NCBI RefSeq assembly: GCF_000214175.1
Contig: NC_015564.1
Location: 1,178,001-1,242,000 of the forward strand
Length of the DNA stretch: 64,000 bases
Origin: Hoyosella subflava DQS3-9A1
GTDB taxonomy: Bacteria; Actinomycetota; Actinomycetes; Mycobacteriales; Mycobacteriaceae
Direction of reading: 5' to 3'
In this document: positions 1-8,681 of the stretch, in pieces
How positions within the stretch are numbered: position 1 is the first letter of the stretch
Layout of the letters: the number at the start of each line of letters is the position of its first letter
Translations under genes and position numbers: made by a program
The notes under the pieces: generated by a model
Database searches by the model: none
Told to the model about the DNA's origin: nothing
Seen by the model: only the letters and a program-made list of their open reading frames with translations

Positions 1-472
1 CGGTTGTGCCTGCCATGCACGCGAACTCGGCGGCCTCGGCGACGACGTCAATCGGTAACTCGAGCTGGAGCAGTACGACATCACAGTCGCGGATACGTGC
101 CCGGTCTGCAGGCGTAAGTCCATGGAGCGACTGATTTGCGCCGGGGACGACGACGATTGCATTCTCACCCTCCTGGTTCACCGTGATCGACGCGAAACCA
201 CTTGGGCCCGCGGTGGTGCGTAGCTCCGATGTGTGCACACCAGCCGACAGCAGGTGTTCCCGAAGGGGCTGTGCATAGCTGTCAGTTCCCACCGCTCCGA
301 GAAACCAGACGTGCGCACCCATGCGGGCGGCCGCGATGGCCTGGTTGGCGCCCTTGCCGCCGGGGATCTCTCGCCGTGACTCACCGAGAACCGTTTCTCC
401 AGGTGCAGGCAAGCGCTGCGCCCGCACGACAAGGTCCATGTTGATGCTGCCGAGAACCGCAATCCGGCTCAT
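1..472 (-). CDS. rbsK: Ribokinase, PfkB family (3' end beyond window)
   Basis: Phosphorylates D-ribose with ATP to ribose 5-phosphate in the cytosol. Only about 157 N-terminal codons are present; the gene runs off the left edge. The reading starts [16 protein letters not shown], and the PfkB sugar-binding signature [10 protein letters not shown] is at residues 36-45, typical of ribokinase. The Asp of GSINMD (residue 13) is the usual ribose contact. ATG at 472-470 is the natural start; a GTG two codons upstream is possible. It is divergent from proA with only 58 bp between starts. Another PfkB sugar kinase is possible, but the motifs favour ribokinase. Confidence 0.85.
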   Translation of the reverse strand, partial: MSRIAVLGSINMDLVVRAQRLPAPGETVLGESRREIPGGKGANQAIAAARMGAHVWFLGAVGTDSYAQPLREHLLSAGVHTSELRTTAGPSGFASITVNQEGENAIVVVPGANQSLHGLTPADRARIRDCDVVLLQLELPIDVVAEAAEFACMAGTT

Positions 473-530
473 GTCCACAGCATCTCATCATGTAGTTCGG
501 TCTTGTGACGCAACCGCTACCCTGGTGGTC

Positions 531-1832
531 ATGACTACGGGTATTCAGGGGTCCGCCGCCAGTGCCATCGAGACCAGCTCGTCGGGTGCGGAGGATCTGC
601 GCGACGCCGTTCACGACGCAGCCCGCCGCGCGCGAGGGGCCGCGCGCGCGCTCGCTTTGCTCACCACTGAGGAGAAGAACCGGGCGCTTCATGCTGCGGC
701 TGACGCTGTGCTCGCAGGTGCGGGGGACATCATCGCCGCCAATGACAGCGATATTGAGCGCGCACGGGCTGCTGGTACGGCGGAGAGCCTCCTCGACCGT
801 CTGCGGCTGACCCAGGCTCGCGTGGAAGGTATTGCTTCCGGGTTGCGGCAAGTGGCGGGGCTGGCAGATCCTGTGGGTGAGGTTCTGCGCGGCACGACGC
901 TGCCGAACGGGCTTGAACTCGTGCAGAAACGTGTCCCCCTCGGTGTCGTTGGAATCGTGTACGAAGCGCGCCCGAACGTAACAGTGGATGCGTTCGGCCT
1001 GGCGCTGAAGTCCGGAAACTCCGTGCTGCTGCGCGGGTCAGGCTCGGCAGCGGCATCGAATGCCCAGCTAGTCCATACTCTGCGCCGATCGCTGGCAGAA
1101 CTTGGCCTGCCTGCCGATGCTGTTCAGCTGCTGCCTAGCGAAAACCGCGCCTCGGTGACGCACCTGATTCAGGCACGCGGGCTCGTTGACGTTGTCATTC
1201 CACGCGGAGGCGCTGGGCTGATCAGTGCGGTCGTGCGCGACGCGACCGTGCCGACCATCGAGACGGGTGTCGGAAACTGCCACGTCTATGTGCACGGGAA
1301 CGCTGACCTGGACATGGCCGAAGAAATCGTTCTCAACTCGAAGACCCGTCGGCCGAGTGTGTGCAACACGGCGGAAACTCTACTTATCGATGAGTCAATT
1401 GCCTCGACCGCACTGCCACGTCTGATGAAAGCGCTGGAGAAGAGCAACGTCACCGTGCACGGTGATTTGCCGGGAATGGTTCCCGCGACGGACTCCGACT
1501 GGGGCGACGAGTACTTGAGCCTCGATATCGCGATCAAAGTGGTGAGCGGTATCGATGAGGCGATAGAGCACATCGACCGATGGGGAACCAGCCACACCGA
1601 AGCGATCGTCACGCAAGATCTCGCGGCCGCGCGGGAATTCACGAACCGGGTTGACGCGGCGGCGGTGATGGTGAACGCCTCCACCGCCTTCACCGACGGG
1701 GAGCAGTTCGGCTTCGGTGCCGAAATAGGTATCTCCACACAGAAGTTGCACGCACGCGGCCCCATGGCGCTACCCGAACTGACCTCGACAAAGTGGATCG
1801 TCTGGGGAGCGGGCCACACCAGACCGGTGTGA
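531..1832 (+). CDS. proA: Gamma-glutamyl phosphate reductase
   Basis: Second step of proline synthesis: NADPH-dependent reduction of gamma-glutamyl phosphate to glutamate semialdehyde. The 433 residues match the family length. The catalytic Cys is residue 278 in [13 protein letters not shown], and the C-terminus carries the conserved [18 protein letters not shown] stretch. The frame stays open further upstream, but that would overlap rbsK; ATG at 531 gives the usual N-terminus. A TACCCT -10 like hexamer (518-523) ends seven bases before this ATG, so the message may be leaderless. No proB is next to it. Downstream is the MoxR/VWA pair, as in M. tuberculosis Rv2427c-Rv2425c (order from memory). 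Confidence 0.95.
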   Translation: MTTGIQGSAASAIETSSSGAEDLRDAVHDAARRARGAARALALLTTEEKNRALHAAADAVLAGAGDIIAANDSDIERARAAGTAESLLDRLRLTQARVEGIASGLRQVAGLADPVGEVLRGTTLPNGLELVQKRVPLGVVGIVYEARPNVTVDAFGLALKSGNSVLLRGSGSAAASNAQLVHTLRRSLAELGLPADAVQLLPSENRASVTHLIQARGLVDVVIPRGGAGLISAVVRDATVPTIETGVGNCHVYVHGNADLDMAEEIVLNSKTRRPSVCNTAETLLIDESIASTALPRLMKALEKSNVTVHGDLPGMVPATDSDWGDEYLSLDIAIKVVSGIDEAIEHIDRWGTSHTEAIVTQDLAAAREFTNRVDAAAVMVNASTAFTDGEQFGFGAEIGISTQKLHARGPMALPELTSTKWIVWGAGHTRPV

Positions 1833-1873
1833 CAGGTCTGCCCAGCGAAAGCTGACTTAGGAAAGGACCCGGA

Positions 1874-2755
1874 TTGGACCGTTCCATGCCCGCCGCCCGC
1901 CCGATATTCTCGAGCCCCGCGGATGTCACTGATCGACTCGCTGAGACCGGCTACCTTGCCGACACCGCGACCGCGACCGCAGTCTTTCTCGCCGACAGGC
2001 TGGGTAAGCCACTGCTTATCGAAGGGCCCGCCGGAGTGGGCAAGACGGAACTAGCTCGCGCGGTCTCACAAGCCGCAGGCGCAGCGCTCGTTCGTCTGCA
2101 GTGTTACGAAGGCGTCGATGAGGCGCGGGCCCTCTACGAGTGGAACCACGCTAAGCAGATTCTCCGTATTCAGGCCGCACACGAAAACAGTTGGGAGGAA
2201 ACCCGCGACGATGTTTTCTCCGAGGAGTTCCTGCTGTCCCGGCCGCTTCTCACAGCGATCCGGCGTGCAGATCCCACAGTGCTGCTCGTCGATGAAGCCG
2301 ACAAGGCAGACATCGAGTTCGAAGGGCTGCTCCTCGAAGTTCTCAGTGATTTCGCGGTCACTGTCCCTGAACTCGGCACGATTGAGGCGGTGCGTCGCCC
2401 GTTTGTAGTCCTCACGTCAAATGCCACGCGGGAACTTTCAGAGGCACTGAAGCGCCGGTGTTTGTTCCTTCACATGGACTACCCGGATCCCGAACGAGAA
2501 CGCAAAATTCTTGCGTCGCGGGTCCCCGAACTGCCAGAAGCATTCGCGGAGCAACTGATTCGGGTCATCAGCGTGCTACGCGGTATGCACCTGAAGAAGG
2601 CGCCGTCCGTGGCGGAAACCATCGATTGGGGGAGGACGCTGCTGGCGCTCGGTCTGGACACCGTCGACGATGCCGCCGTCCGCATGACGCTAGGAGTAGT
2701 GCTGAAACACCGCAGCGATCAACTGCGGGCCGCCGCCGAACTCAGATTGAACTGA
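1874..2755 (+). CDS. MoxR-family AAA+ ATPase
   Basis: AAA+ ATPase of the MoxR group, which act as chaperones that insert cofactors or activate partners together with a VWA protein. Walker A GPAGVGKT is at residues 51-58, Walker B TVLLVDEADKAD near residue 140, and a sensor-1 type LTSNATREL follows. 293 residues is a normal length. TTG at 1874 is preceded by GGAAAGGA; ATG at 1886 is the alternative. The next gene, ten bases on, encodes the matching VWA protein, so the two are almost certainly one operon and complex. The substrate of the pair is unknown. Confidence 0.85.
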   Translation: MDRSMPAARPIFSSPADVTDRLAETGYLADTATATAVFLADRLGKPLLIEGPAGVGKTELARAVSQAAGAALVRLQCYEGVDEARALYEWNHAKQILRIQAAHENSWEETRDDVFSEEFLLSRPLLTAIRRADPTVLLVDEADKADIEFEGLLLEVLSDFAVTVPELGTIEAVRRPFVVLTSNATRELSEALKRRCLFLHMDYPDPERERKILASRVPELPEAFAEQLIRVISVLRGMHLKKAPSVAETIDWGRTLLALGLDTVDDAAVRMTLGVVLKHRSDQLRAAAELRLN

Positions 2756-2764
2756 GGACTTGCG

Positions 2765-4237
2765 ATGGCGCAGCACCATAGACCGAAGCCCCCGAAGGGT
2801 CCCGCGGGCCGGGGTCCGCTCGCACCATACGGGCTGCCTGGGCATCTGGCGGGATTTGTGGAAGCGTTGCGCGCCAAAGGGCTTCCGGTCGGTCCGGCTG
2901 AGACTGTTGATGCTGGGCGCGTCATCACCCACCTTGACCTTCTCGACCGGGCGGTGTTGCGCGAGGGTCTTGCCTGCGCTTTAGTCCGCCGTGCGACACA
3001 CCGGCCCATCTTTGATGGCCTATTCGACCTGTGGTTCCCGGCAGCAGTGGGCGCGAAGGTTACTCCGGACTCGAAGTTCGACGTTCCGCGCACTCCGGAC
3101 GGCGACATCGACGTCCCCGCACTGCGAGATCTGCTTGCGGAACTACTCGCCAGCGACTCAGCGTCTTTACAAGACGAGCTTGACTCCGTGGTCACCATAA
3201 TCGTTGACGAACTCGGTGCGTACCGGTCCATCAACGGGGAGTCCCATTCGGCGTATCAGGCAATGCAGTCGGTAGCACCCGATGTCGTGATGAAGAAGGT
3301 GCTCGATGGGCTTCTCAAGCCGCCTGCGGACACACCGGAAATCTCAGAGGCCCCGGAACCGTTCGCCGAAGAAATTGCGAAACGTAATGCGGCAGATCTG
3401 GTCGCGCGGCTGCGCGGCTCAATTGAGCGGGAGACCCGTCGCCGCGTTGCGGAGCGTCTCGGCAAAGAAAGAGTCACCTCCTATGCGGTGCCGAAAGTGG
3501 CTGAGCAGGTGGACTTTCTGCGAGCGTCCGATGATGATCTCGCCGCGTTACGGCGCACGGTTGCTCCGCTAGCCAGGTTGCTCGCGACGCGGCTCGCTGC
3601 GCGGCGGAAGCGTTATCGCGCCGGCGCGATCGATATTCGCCGAACGATGCGCAAATCGATGACCACTGGCGGAGTGCCAATTGAGCTGGTGCTTCACACT
3701 CCGCGGCCAGCGCGCCCCGAACTCGTGGTGCTATGCGACATGTCGGGATCGGTTGCGGGATTCAGCAACTTCACGCTCCAGCTCGTTCACGCTCTGCGGG
3801 AACAATTCTCGCGCGTCCGCGTGTTCGCGTTCATCGACACCACGGACGAAGTCACAAATTTTCTTGACGCGGGTTCCGAGCTCGGCGTCGCCGTCTCGAG
3901 GATGATCCGTGAAGCCCGCCTGATCACCTACGACGGGCACTCCGATTACGGGCACGCGCTGGGTACTTTCGTCGAGAAGTTCGGTGATGCGCTCACCAGC
4001 CGGTCCTCGTTGCTGATCCTCGGTGATGGACGCACCAACTATCGCGACCCGAATCTGGCGGCGCTCGCGCACATGGTGACGCTCGCGAAGCACGCGCATT
4101 GGCTGAACCCCGAACCTGCCCGGCAGTGGGCGACAGGTGACTCGGCTGCGGAGGCGTACCGGCAGCTCATCCCCATGCACGAATGTCGCACCGCGGAGCA
4201 TCTCGCAGCGGTCGTTGCGCGGCTGCTGCCCGTGTGA
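2765..4237 (+). CDS. VWA domain protein (CoxE-like)
   Basis: 490-residue cytosolic protein with a C-terminal von Willebrand A domain. The metal-ion-dependent adhesion site begins with DMSGS (Asp at residue 325) in LVVLCDMSGSVAG, and the later YDGHSDYGHAL and ILGDGRTNYRDP segments complete it. The N-terminal half is charged and helical, as in CoxE-like proteins that partner MoxR ATPases. No signal peptide or membrane segment is seen. It follows the MoxR gene directly and matches the M. tuberculosis Rv2425c position. Role inferred: adaptor linking the ATPase to a target protein. Confidence 0.82.
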   Translation: MAQHHRPKPPKGPAGRGPLAPYGLPGHLAGFVEALRAKGLPVGPAETVDAGRVITHLDLLDRAVLREGLACALVRRATHRPIFDGLFDLWFPAAVGAKVTPDSKFDVPRTPDGDIDVPALRDLLAELLASDSASLQDELDSVVTIIVDELGAYRSINGESHSAYQAMQSVAPDVVMKKVLDGLLKPPADTPEISEAPEPFAEEIAKRNAADLVARLRGSIERETRRRVAERLGKERVTSYAVPKVAEQVDFLRASDDDLAALRRTVAPLARLLATRLAARRKRYRAGAIDIRRTMRKSMTTGGVPIELVLHTPRPARPELVVLCDMSGSVAGFSNFTLQLVHALREQFSRVRVFAFIDTTDEVTNFLDAGSELGVAVSRMIREARLITYDGHSDYGHALGTFVEKFGDALTSRSSLLILGDGRTNYRDPNLAALAHMVTLAKHAHWLNPEPARQWATGDSAAEAYRQLIPMHECRTAEHLAAVVARLLPV

Positions 4238-4255
4238 CCCGTAAGGTGGACTCTC

Positions 4256-4993
4256 GTGCAGCAACAGCCTGAACCAGGAGGGCGCGAAAAACCGAAACGC
4301 CGAATAGGCGTAATGGGAGGCACCTTCGATCCTGTCCACAACGGCCACCTCGTCGCAGCGAGCGAAGTTGCGGACCGGTTCGGGCTCGATGAAGTCATCT
4401 TCGTCCCTACTGGGCAGCCGTGGCAGAAGGCCGACCGGGACGTTAGCGCCGCGGAAGACCGGTACTTGATGACCGTCATCGCGACAGCGTCGAACCCGCG
4501 TTTTTCGGTCAGTCGCGTCGACATCGATCGTCAGAGCATCACCCGCACCGTCGACACTCTGCGGGACCTGCGCTGTATGCATCCGGACGCGGAGCTCTAC
4601 TTCATTACCGGAGCCGATGCGCTGGCGAGCATATTATCGTGGCAAGCGTGGAAGGAACTGTTCGATCTCGCGCGGTTCGTGGGTGTGAGCCGGCCTGGCT
4701 ATGAATTGCATATCGAGCACCTCTCCGGTCACCTAGGCGACTACCCGAATGACACAGTGACGCTGATAGAGATCCCCGCGCTGGCGATCTCGTCGAGCGA
4801 ATGCCGAGAGCGCGCCCGTTCGGGACGCCCCGTCTGGTATCTCGTCCCCGACGGGGTGGTGCAGTACATCACGAAGCGCGGTCTTTACCAGCCGCAAGAC
4901 CGCGATGCTGCATCTGCGTCCGCGCCAGGGCAGAATAACGTGGGCAACGATGTCCAGGGGAACCATGATCAGACTTCAGGAGACGACACGTGA
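4256..4993 (+). CDS. nadD: Nicotinate-nucleotide adenylyltransferase
   Basis: Converts nicotinate mononucleotide and ATP to deamido-NAD in NAD synthesis. The nucleotidyltransferase signature [11 protein letters not shown] is at residues 21-31, and the [10 protein letters not shown] motif near residue 178 is the second family signature. 245 residues from the GTG start; about 35 polar residues beyond [10 protein letters not shown] form a tail not needed for the fold. The stop overlaps the GTG of rsfS by four bases, so the genes are translationally coupled. Same order as in mycobacteria. Confidence 0.95.
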   Translation: MQQQPEPGGREKPKRRIGVMGGTFDPVHNGHLVAASEVADRFGLDEVIFVPTGQPWQKADRDVSAAEDRYLMTVIATASNPRFSVSRVDIDRQSITRTVDTLRDLRCMHPDAELYFITGADALASILSWQAWKELFDLARFVGVSRPGYELHIEHLSGHLGDYPNDTVTLIEIPALAISSSECRERARSGRPVWYLVPDGVVQYITKRGLYQPQDRDAASASAPGQNNVGNDVQGNHDQTSGDDT

Positions 4994-5370
4994 CAGCATC
5001 CGATGATGCGATCCGCGCGGCACGCATTGCCGCTCTCGCCGCTGCCGACAAGAAAGCGACCAATGTGGTCGTGCTAGACGTCTCCGAGCAGCTGGTGATC
5101 ACGGACTGCTTCGTCATCGCGTCCGGCTCCAACGAACGCCAGGTGACAGCGATCGTCGACAGCGTCGAAGAGAAGCTACGGGAGGCTGGCCACAAACCAG
5201 CCCGCCGTGAAGGCGCACGGGAGGGACGCTGGGCGCTCCTGGACTACGTGGACGTCGTCGTCCACATTCAGCACGACGATGAACGCAACTTCTACGGTCT
5301 CGAGCGGTTGTGGAAAGACTGTCCCGCGATCGAGGTCGAGGGCCTCGACGCCGGATCCGCTCCGAGCTGA
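4990..5370 (+). CDS. rsfS: Ribosomal silencing factor RsfS
   Basis: RsfS (Iojap/YbeB family) binds ribosomal protein L14 and blocks subunit joining when nutrients are short. The 126 residues carry the family features: an N-terminal helix, [21 protein letters not shown], and the [20 protein letters not shown] block. GTG start overlaps the end of nadD. The nadD-rsfS pairing is conserved across many bacteria. Confidence 0.95.
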   Translation: MTASDDAIRAARIAALAAADKKATNVVVLDVSEQLVITDCFVIASGSNERQVTAIVDSVEEKLREAGHKPARREGAREGRWALLDYVDVVVHIQHDDERNFYGLERLWKDCPAIEVEGLDAGSAPS

Positions 5371-5381
5371 TAGGGCGCCTG

Positions 5382-6050
5382 ATGACTACGCCAGCCAGGG
5401 TCCGGCGTCTCATTCTGCTCCGCCACGGACAGACCGTCTATAACGCTGATGCGCGCATGCAGGGCCAAATTGACACCGAGCTCTCCGAACTCGGAGTTGA
5501 CCAGGCCGTCCGCGCTGCCCAGGTACTCGCCCGATGCAAGCCATCAGCAGTATTTTCGTCCGACTTGAAGCGCGCGCACGACACGGCGCTCGCGCTAGGC
5601 GCGGAATCGGGCCTCGAGGTGATCACTGATGCGCGTCTGCGCGAAACACACCTCGGATTGTGGCAGGGACGGACGCACACGGAAGTCGATACCGAGTACC
5701 CCGGCGCACGCGCCTACTGGCGAGACAACGCGACGTGGGCCCCGCCCGGCGGGGAGAGCCGCGTCGATGTCGCTCGGCGCTCTGTGCCAGTCGTTGAAGA
5801 ACTACTCGAGGCCGATGAATACGCCGACTGGTCGACGCGCCCGATTGTGCTCGTTGCCCACGGTGGTCTGATCGCCGCCCTGACCGCTCAGTTGCTTGAC
5901 TTGCCGGTGGCGCGCTGGCCGATCCTCGGGGGCCTCGGCAACGCCAGCTGGGTTCAGCTCCGCCATTTCAGCACCGCGGAGCAGACCAGCGGACAATGGC
6001 GGCTCGATGTGTGGAACTCGTCTGCTGAGGTCGCCCCCGATGCCGTCTGA
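5382..6050 (+). CDS. gpgP: Histidine phosphatase, likely glucosyl-3-phosphoglycerate phosphatase
   Basis: Phosphoglycerate-mutase-like phosphatase of 222 residues. RHGQT at residues 14-18 holds the phospho-accepting His, and VAHGG near residue 159 holds the second active-site His. The ortholog by position, M. tuberculosis Rv2419c, dephosphorylates glucosyl-3-phosphoglycerate for methylglucose lipopolysaccharides. ATG at 5382 is 11 bases after the rsfS stop; an in-frame upstream extension would overlap rsfS and is rejected. The 3' end overlaps octT by 11 bases. The substrate assignment rests on gene order and neighbour octT. Confidence 0.85.
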   Translation: MTTPARVRRLILLRHGQTVYNADARMQGQIDTELSELGVDQAVRAAQVLARCKPSAVFSSDLKRAHDTALALGAESGLEVITDARLRETHLGLWQGRTHTEVDTEYPGARAYWRDNATWAPPGGESRVDVARRSVPVVEELLEADEYADWSTRPIVLVAHGGLIAALTAQLLDLPVARWPILGGLGNASWVQLRHFSTAEQTSGQWRLDVWNSSAEVAPDAV

Positions 6051-6798
6051 CACACGCGATGCGCTGCTGGTTCTTGGTGATTCACTGGCGTTCTATGGGC
6101 CTAAGGGGGGATTGCCGGCCAACGACCCGCGGCTCTGGCCGAACCTCGTCGCGGAGGAACTTGGTCTGAAGGCGCATTTGTGCGCGCGCGTCGGATGGAC
6201 GACGAGGGACGCATGGTGGGCTCTGACACAGGATCCACAGGTATGGTCGGTGATTCCGCGTGCACGTGCAGTGGTGATCGCGGTAAGCGGCATGGACTCG
6301 CTGCCGTCACCACTGCCGACAGCGCTTCGCGAACACATCCGCTATATCAGGCCGCCGGTTCTGCGCCGTGTGGTCCGCGGAGCCTATCGTCACGTCCAGT
6401 CAGCCCTGTCTCCCGTCGGATGGCCAATGGCGCTGCCACCGCGCCTCACCGTGTGCTACTTGGAGGAGATGCGGTCTGCCCTCAACGCGGTGCGGCCCGA
6501 TCTGCCCGTAGTCGCCACCTTGCCAGCCCTGCAGCACAGCAAGTACTACAGCTATTCACAGCCCGGACAGCCCCGAACTTCACGGGCAGTGTCGAGGTGG
6601 GCCGCGCAGCATGCGGTTCCGCTTGTCGACCTAGCTGCTGCCACGATCACTCACCTCAAAGCAGGTGAGGGCAACCCAGACGGCATCCACTGGAATTTCG
6701 ACGCGCACCGCCGGGTTGCCGGACTCATGCGCGACGCTATCGTGTCCGGTGTGGGTGAAACACTGACTCATCCCGAAGACGACCTAGGCCAGGCCTAA
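6040..6798 (+). CDS. octT: Diglucosylglycerate octanoyltransferase (SGNH-type)
   Basis: 252-residue SGNH-hydrolase-like protein: the nucleophile motif LVLGDSLAF has Ser at residue 15, and the C-terminal catalytic pair lies in NPDGIHWN near residue 214-219. The ortholog by position, Rv2418c OctT, transfers octanoate to diglucosylglycerate, the primer of methylglucose lipopolysaccharides. ATG at 6040 overlaps the gpgP 3' end, so the two genes are coupled. Without gene order, only a GDSL-type esterase/acyltransferase could be called. Confidence 0.8.
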   Translation: MPSDTRDALLVLGDSLAFYGPKGGLPANDPRLWPNLVAEELGLKAHLCARVGWTTRDAWWALTQDPQVWSVIPRARAVVIAVSGMDSLPSPLPTALREHIRYIRPPVLRRVVRGAYRHVQSALSPVGWPMALPPRLTVCYLEEMRSALNAVRPDLPVVATLPALQHSKYYSYSQPGQPRTSRAVSRWAAQHAVPLVDLAAATITHLKAGEGNPDGIHWNFDAHRRVAGLMRDAIVSGVGETLTHPEDDLGQA

Positions 6799-6815
6799 CG
6801 AAAGACGGTGCAGCT

Positions 6816-7658
6816 GTGGCAGTCATCGTGGTAACTGACTCGTCATCCACCCTGCCTGGTGAAATAACCGGCCAATACGGCATTCACGTAGTGCCACTGC
6901 ATATCCTCTCGGGCGGCCATGATTTCCGTGAGGGCATCGACGCGATCCCGGATTCGGTGTGGCGGGCAACGGGAGTCTCCACGGCCGGTGCCTCACCGCT
7001 GGAAATGCGGGAAGCGTTTGAGCATGCTCATCGACTCAGCGGCGGTGACGGTGTAGTCGGCGTGTTCATATCTCGCCAGCTTTCGTCGACATGGGATGCG
7101 GCGCGACAGGCCGCACAGGAGGTTGGGAGAGTGCGAGTCGTCGACTCTGCGGCCGCCGGGCTTGGACTGGGCTTCGCGGTGCGGGCCGCGGCGATGGAGG
7201 CCTCGAACGGTTCCGACCTTGACACGGTGTACTCGGCTGCCGTCGACGCTGCGGAGCGCGCATACTCATTCGTCTATGTGAACCAGCTCGACAACTTGCG
7301 GCGAGGCGGACGGATCGGGACCGCCGCCGCCATGTTCGGAACTGCCCTTGCGATCAAACCGGTCCTGCAACTCGCAAACGGGAAGCTGACTGTGCGCGAG
7401 AAGACCCGCACTGCATCGAAAGCGCTTGTCCGCCTCGTCGATGTTGCGGCTGAAGCCGCGCGTGCCAAAGGATCTGGTGGTGGGCTCTGTGTGGCAGTGC
7501 AGCACCTTGAGGCGGAAGAGCGTGCACACGAGGTGCTTGAGCGTTTTACGAAGAGGATTCCAGAGGTGGAGGAATCGCTCGTCGGTGACCTTGGTGCGGT
7601 GCTTGGCGTCCACCTTGGACCTGGCGCGCTGAGCATCTCGGTCTACCGGCACCCCTGA
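6816..7658 (+). CDS. DegV family fatty-acid-binding protein
   Basis: 280-residue cytosolic DegV protein; the family binds a fatty acid and, in Firmicutes, presents it to fatty acid kinase. Family features: N-terminal VIVVTDSSSTLP, the ligand-pocket region VGVFISRQLSSTWDAA, and NLRRGGRIGTAAA. GTG start 17 bases after octT. It corresponds to Rv2417c by position. Its neighbours suggest a link to acyl supply for methylglucose lipopolysaccharide, which is inference. Confidence 0.88.
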   Translation: MAVIVVTDSSSTLPGEITGQYGIHVVPLHILSGGHDFREGIDAIPDSVWRATGVSTAGASPLEMREAFEHAHRLSGGDGVVGVFISRQLSSTWDAARQAAQEVGRVRVVDSAAAGLGLGFAVRAAAMEASNGSDLDTVYSAAVDAAERAYSFVYVNQLDNLRRGGRIGTAAAMFGTALAIKPVLQLANGKLTVREKTRTASKALVRLVDVAAEAARAKGSGGGLCVAVQHLEAEERAHEVLERFTKRIPEVEESLVGDLGAVLGVHLGPGALSISVYRHP

Positions 7659-7683
7659 CCTGGCGACCGCGAAGACGCCGTTG

Positions 7684-7709
7684 TTATCCACAGGATCAAG
7701 TTATCCACA
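7684..7709 (+). promoter_or_regulatory. Two perfect DnaA boxes
   Basis: TTATCCACA occurs at 7684-7692 and again at 7701-7709, in direct orientation, starts 17 bases apart, in the 105-bp gap between degV and comEA. Both fit the DnaA consensus TTATNCACA exactly. They lie 55-80 bases upstream of the comEA start. No replication genes are near, so this is more likely a DnaA-controlled promoter or titration site than an origin. Confidence 0.7.
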
Positions 7710-7763
7710 GGTGGTCGTGGAACAGAACTGACGGCACCGCCCGCTAGTGGCTACCTTCGCATC

Positions 7764-8681
7764 ATGCATGACGAAGGCCGAACTGCCGACGACGCCCAGG
7801 CACGTTTTCGGCAGCTGATGGAGATGCCGACGAGGGCATCAGGTTCCCGGCTGCCGAATGACGCCGGCCTGTCCCAGCAGGACAACGACACCGACGGCGC
7901 AGCTGCACCTTGGTTCACCGAGGAGGAGCAACGGCCAGCGCCTTGGCGGCAGCGAATACGCCTCGACCTGACCAGAACCGGAGCCATCGCGCTGGTTGGT
8001 GTCGGGTTGCTCGGCGCACTATTCGCAGGTTTTGTGATGCTCAGGGACAGTCACGGCAGCGGCGCGACAGTGGGAGTAGTGCCAGTCACGGACGGAACAG
8101 AACTGGCGGCACTGAGCGCACTCGACTCCGCGGACCCCGGTCACGGCCATGGATCCTCGCAGGGTATCGAGGAATCTTCACACGTCGAGGTTGTGCAGTC
8201 CGCCCATGTAATCGTGAGTGTCGCGGGACATGTCCAGCTGCCCGGCCTCGTCGAGCTGAGCGAGGGTGCGCGCGTAGCGGACGCGCTCAGCCGGGCGGGA
8301 GGCGCCCTGCCCCAGGCGGATCTCATCACCCTCAACCTTGCACAGCCACTCGCCGATGGTGACCAGATCGTCGTGGGGCGGCGGGACGGAGGTAGTGACG
8401 AAATTCCGCATGTCAGCATGATTCTCCGTACCGGTGTCCCGGTGATGGCGGCGGACCCAGGTGGAGCTGTAGGTCACGCCACCGCGGCACCTCTCGTCAA
8501 CCTCAACAGCGCGACTGAAAGCGACCTAGTTTCCCTGCCTGGCGTTGGTCCAGTCACCGCTGGCGCGATAATCGAATGGCGGTCAACGAATGGCCAGTTC
8601 AGCAGCATCGAAGAGCTGAGGCAAGTACGGGGAATCGGTCCGGCAAAACTTGACCAGATCCGTGACCACGTCACTGTCTGA
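7764..8681 (+). CDS. comEA: ComEA-like DNA-binding helix-hairpin-helix protein
   Basis: 305-residue membrane-anchored DNA-uptake protein. Residues 1-70 are cytosolic and polar, one membrane helix spans about 72-93, an SLBB-type domain (SVAGHVQLPGLVELSEGARVADAL) covers about 150-215, and the C-terminus has a double helix-hairpin-helix ([31 protein letters not shown]). ATG at 7764 follows a TACCTT hexamer by six bases, so the transcript may be leaderless; two DnaA boxes lie upstream. It is followed by comEC with a short overlap. ComEA binds incoming DNA outside the membrane and hands it to ComEC. Confidence 0.92.
   Translation: MHDEGRTADDAQARFRQLMEMPTRASGSRLPNDAGLSQQDNDTDGAAAPWFTEEEQRPAPWRQRIRLDLTRTGAIALVGVGLLGALFAGFVMLRDSHGSGATVGVVPVTDGTELAALSALDSADPGHGHGSSQGIEESSHVEVVQSAHVIVSVAGHVQLPGLVELSEGARVADALSRAGGALPQADLITLNLAQPLADGDQIVVGRRDGGSDEIPHVSMILRTGVPVMAADPGGAVGHATAAPLVNLNSATESDLVSLPGVGPVTAGAIIEWRSTNGQFSSIEELRQVRGIGPAKLDQIRDHVTV

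Noticed and set aside
321-530. N-terminal extension of proA
   Set aside because: It would overlap the divergent rbsK gene and lacks ProA-like residues before ATG 531.
3731-4582. 283-codon frame antisense to the VWA and nadD genes
   Set aside because: It is a by-product of GC-rich codon bias opposite two well-supported genes, with no recognisable protein.
7684-7709. Replication origin at the DnaA boxes
   Set aside because: Only two boxes, no AT-rich unwinding region and no dnaA/dnaN/gyrB nearby.
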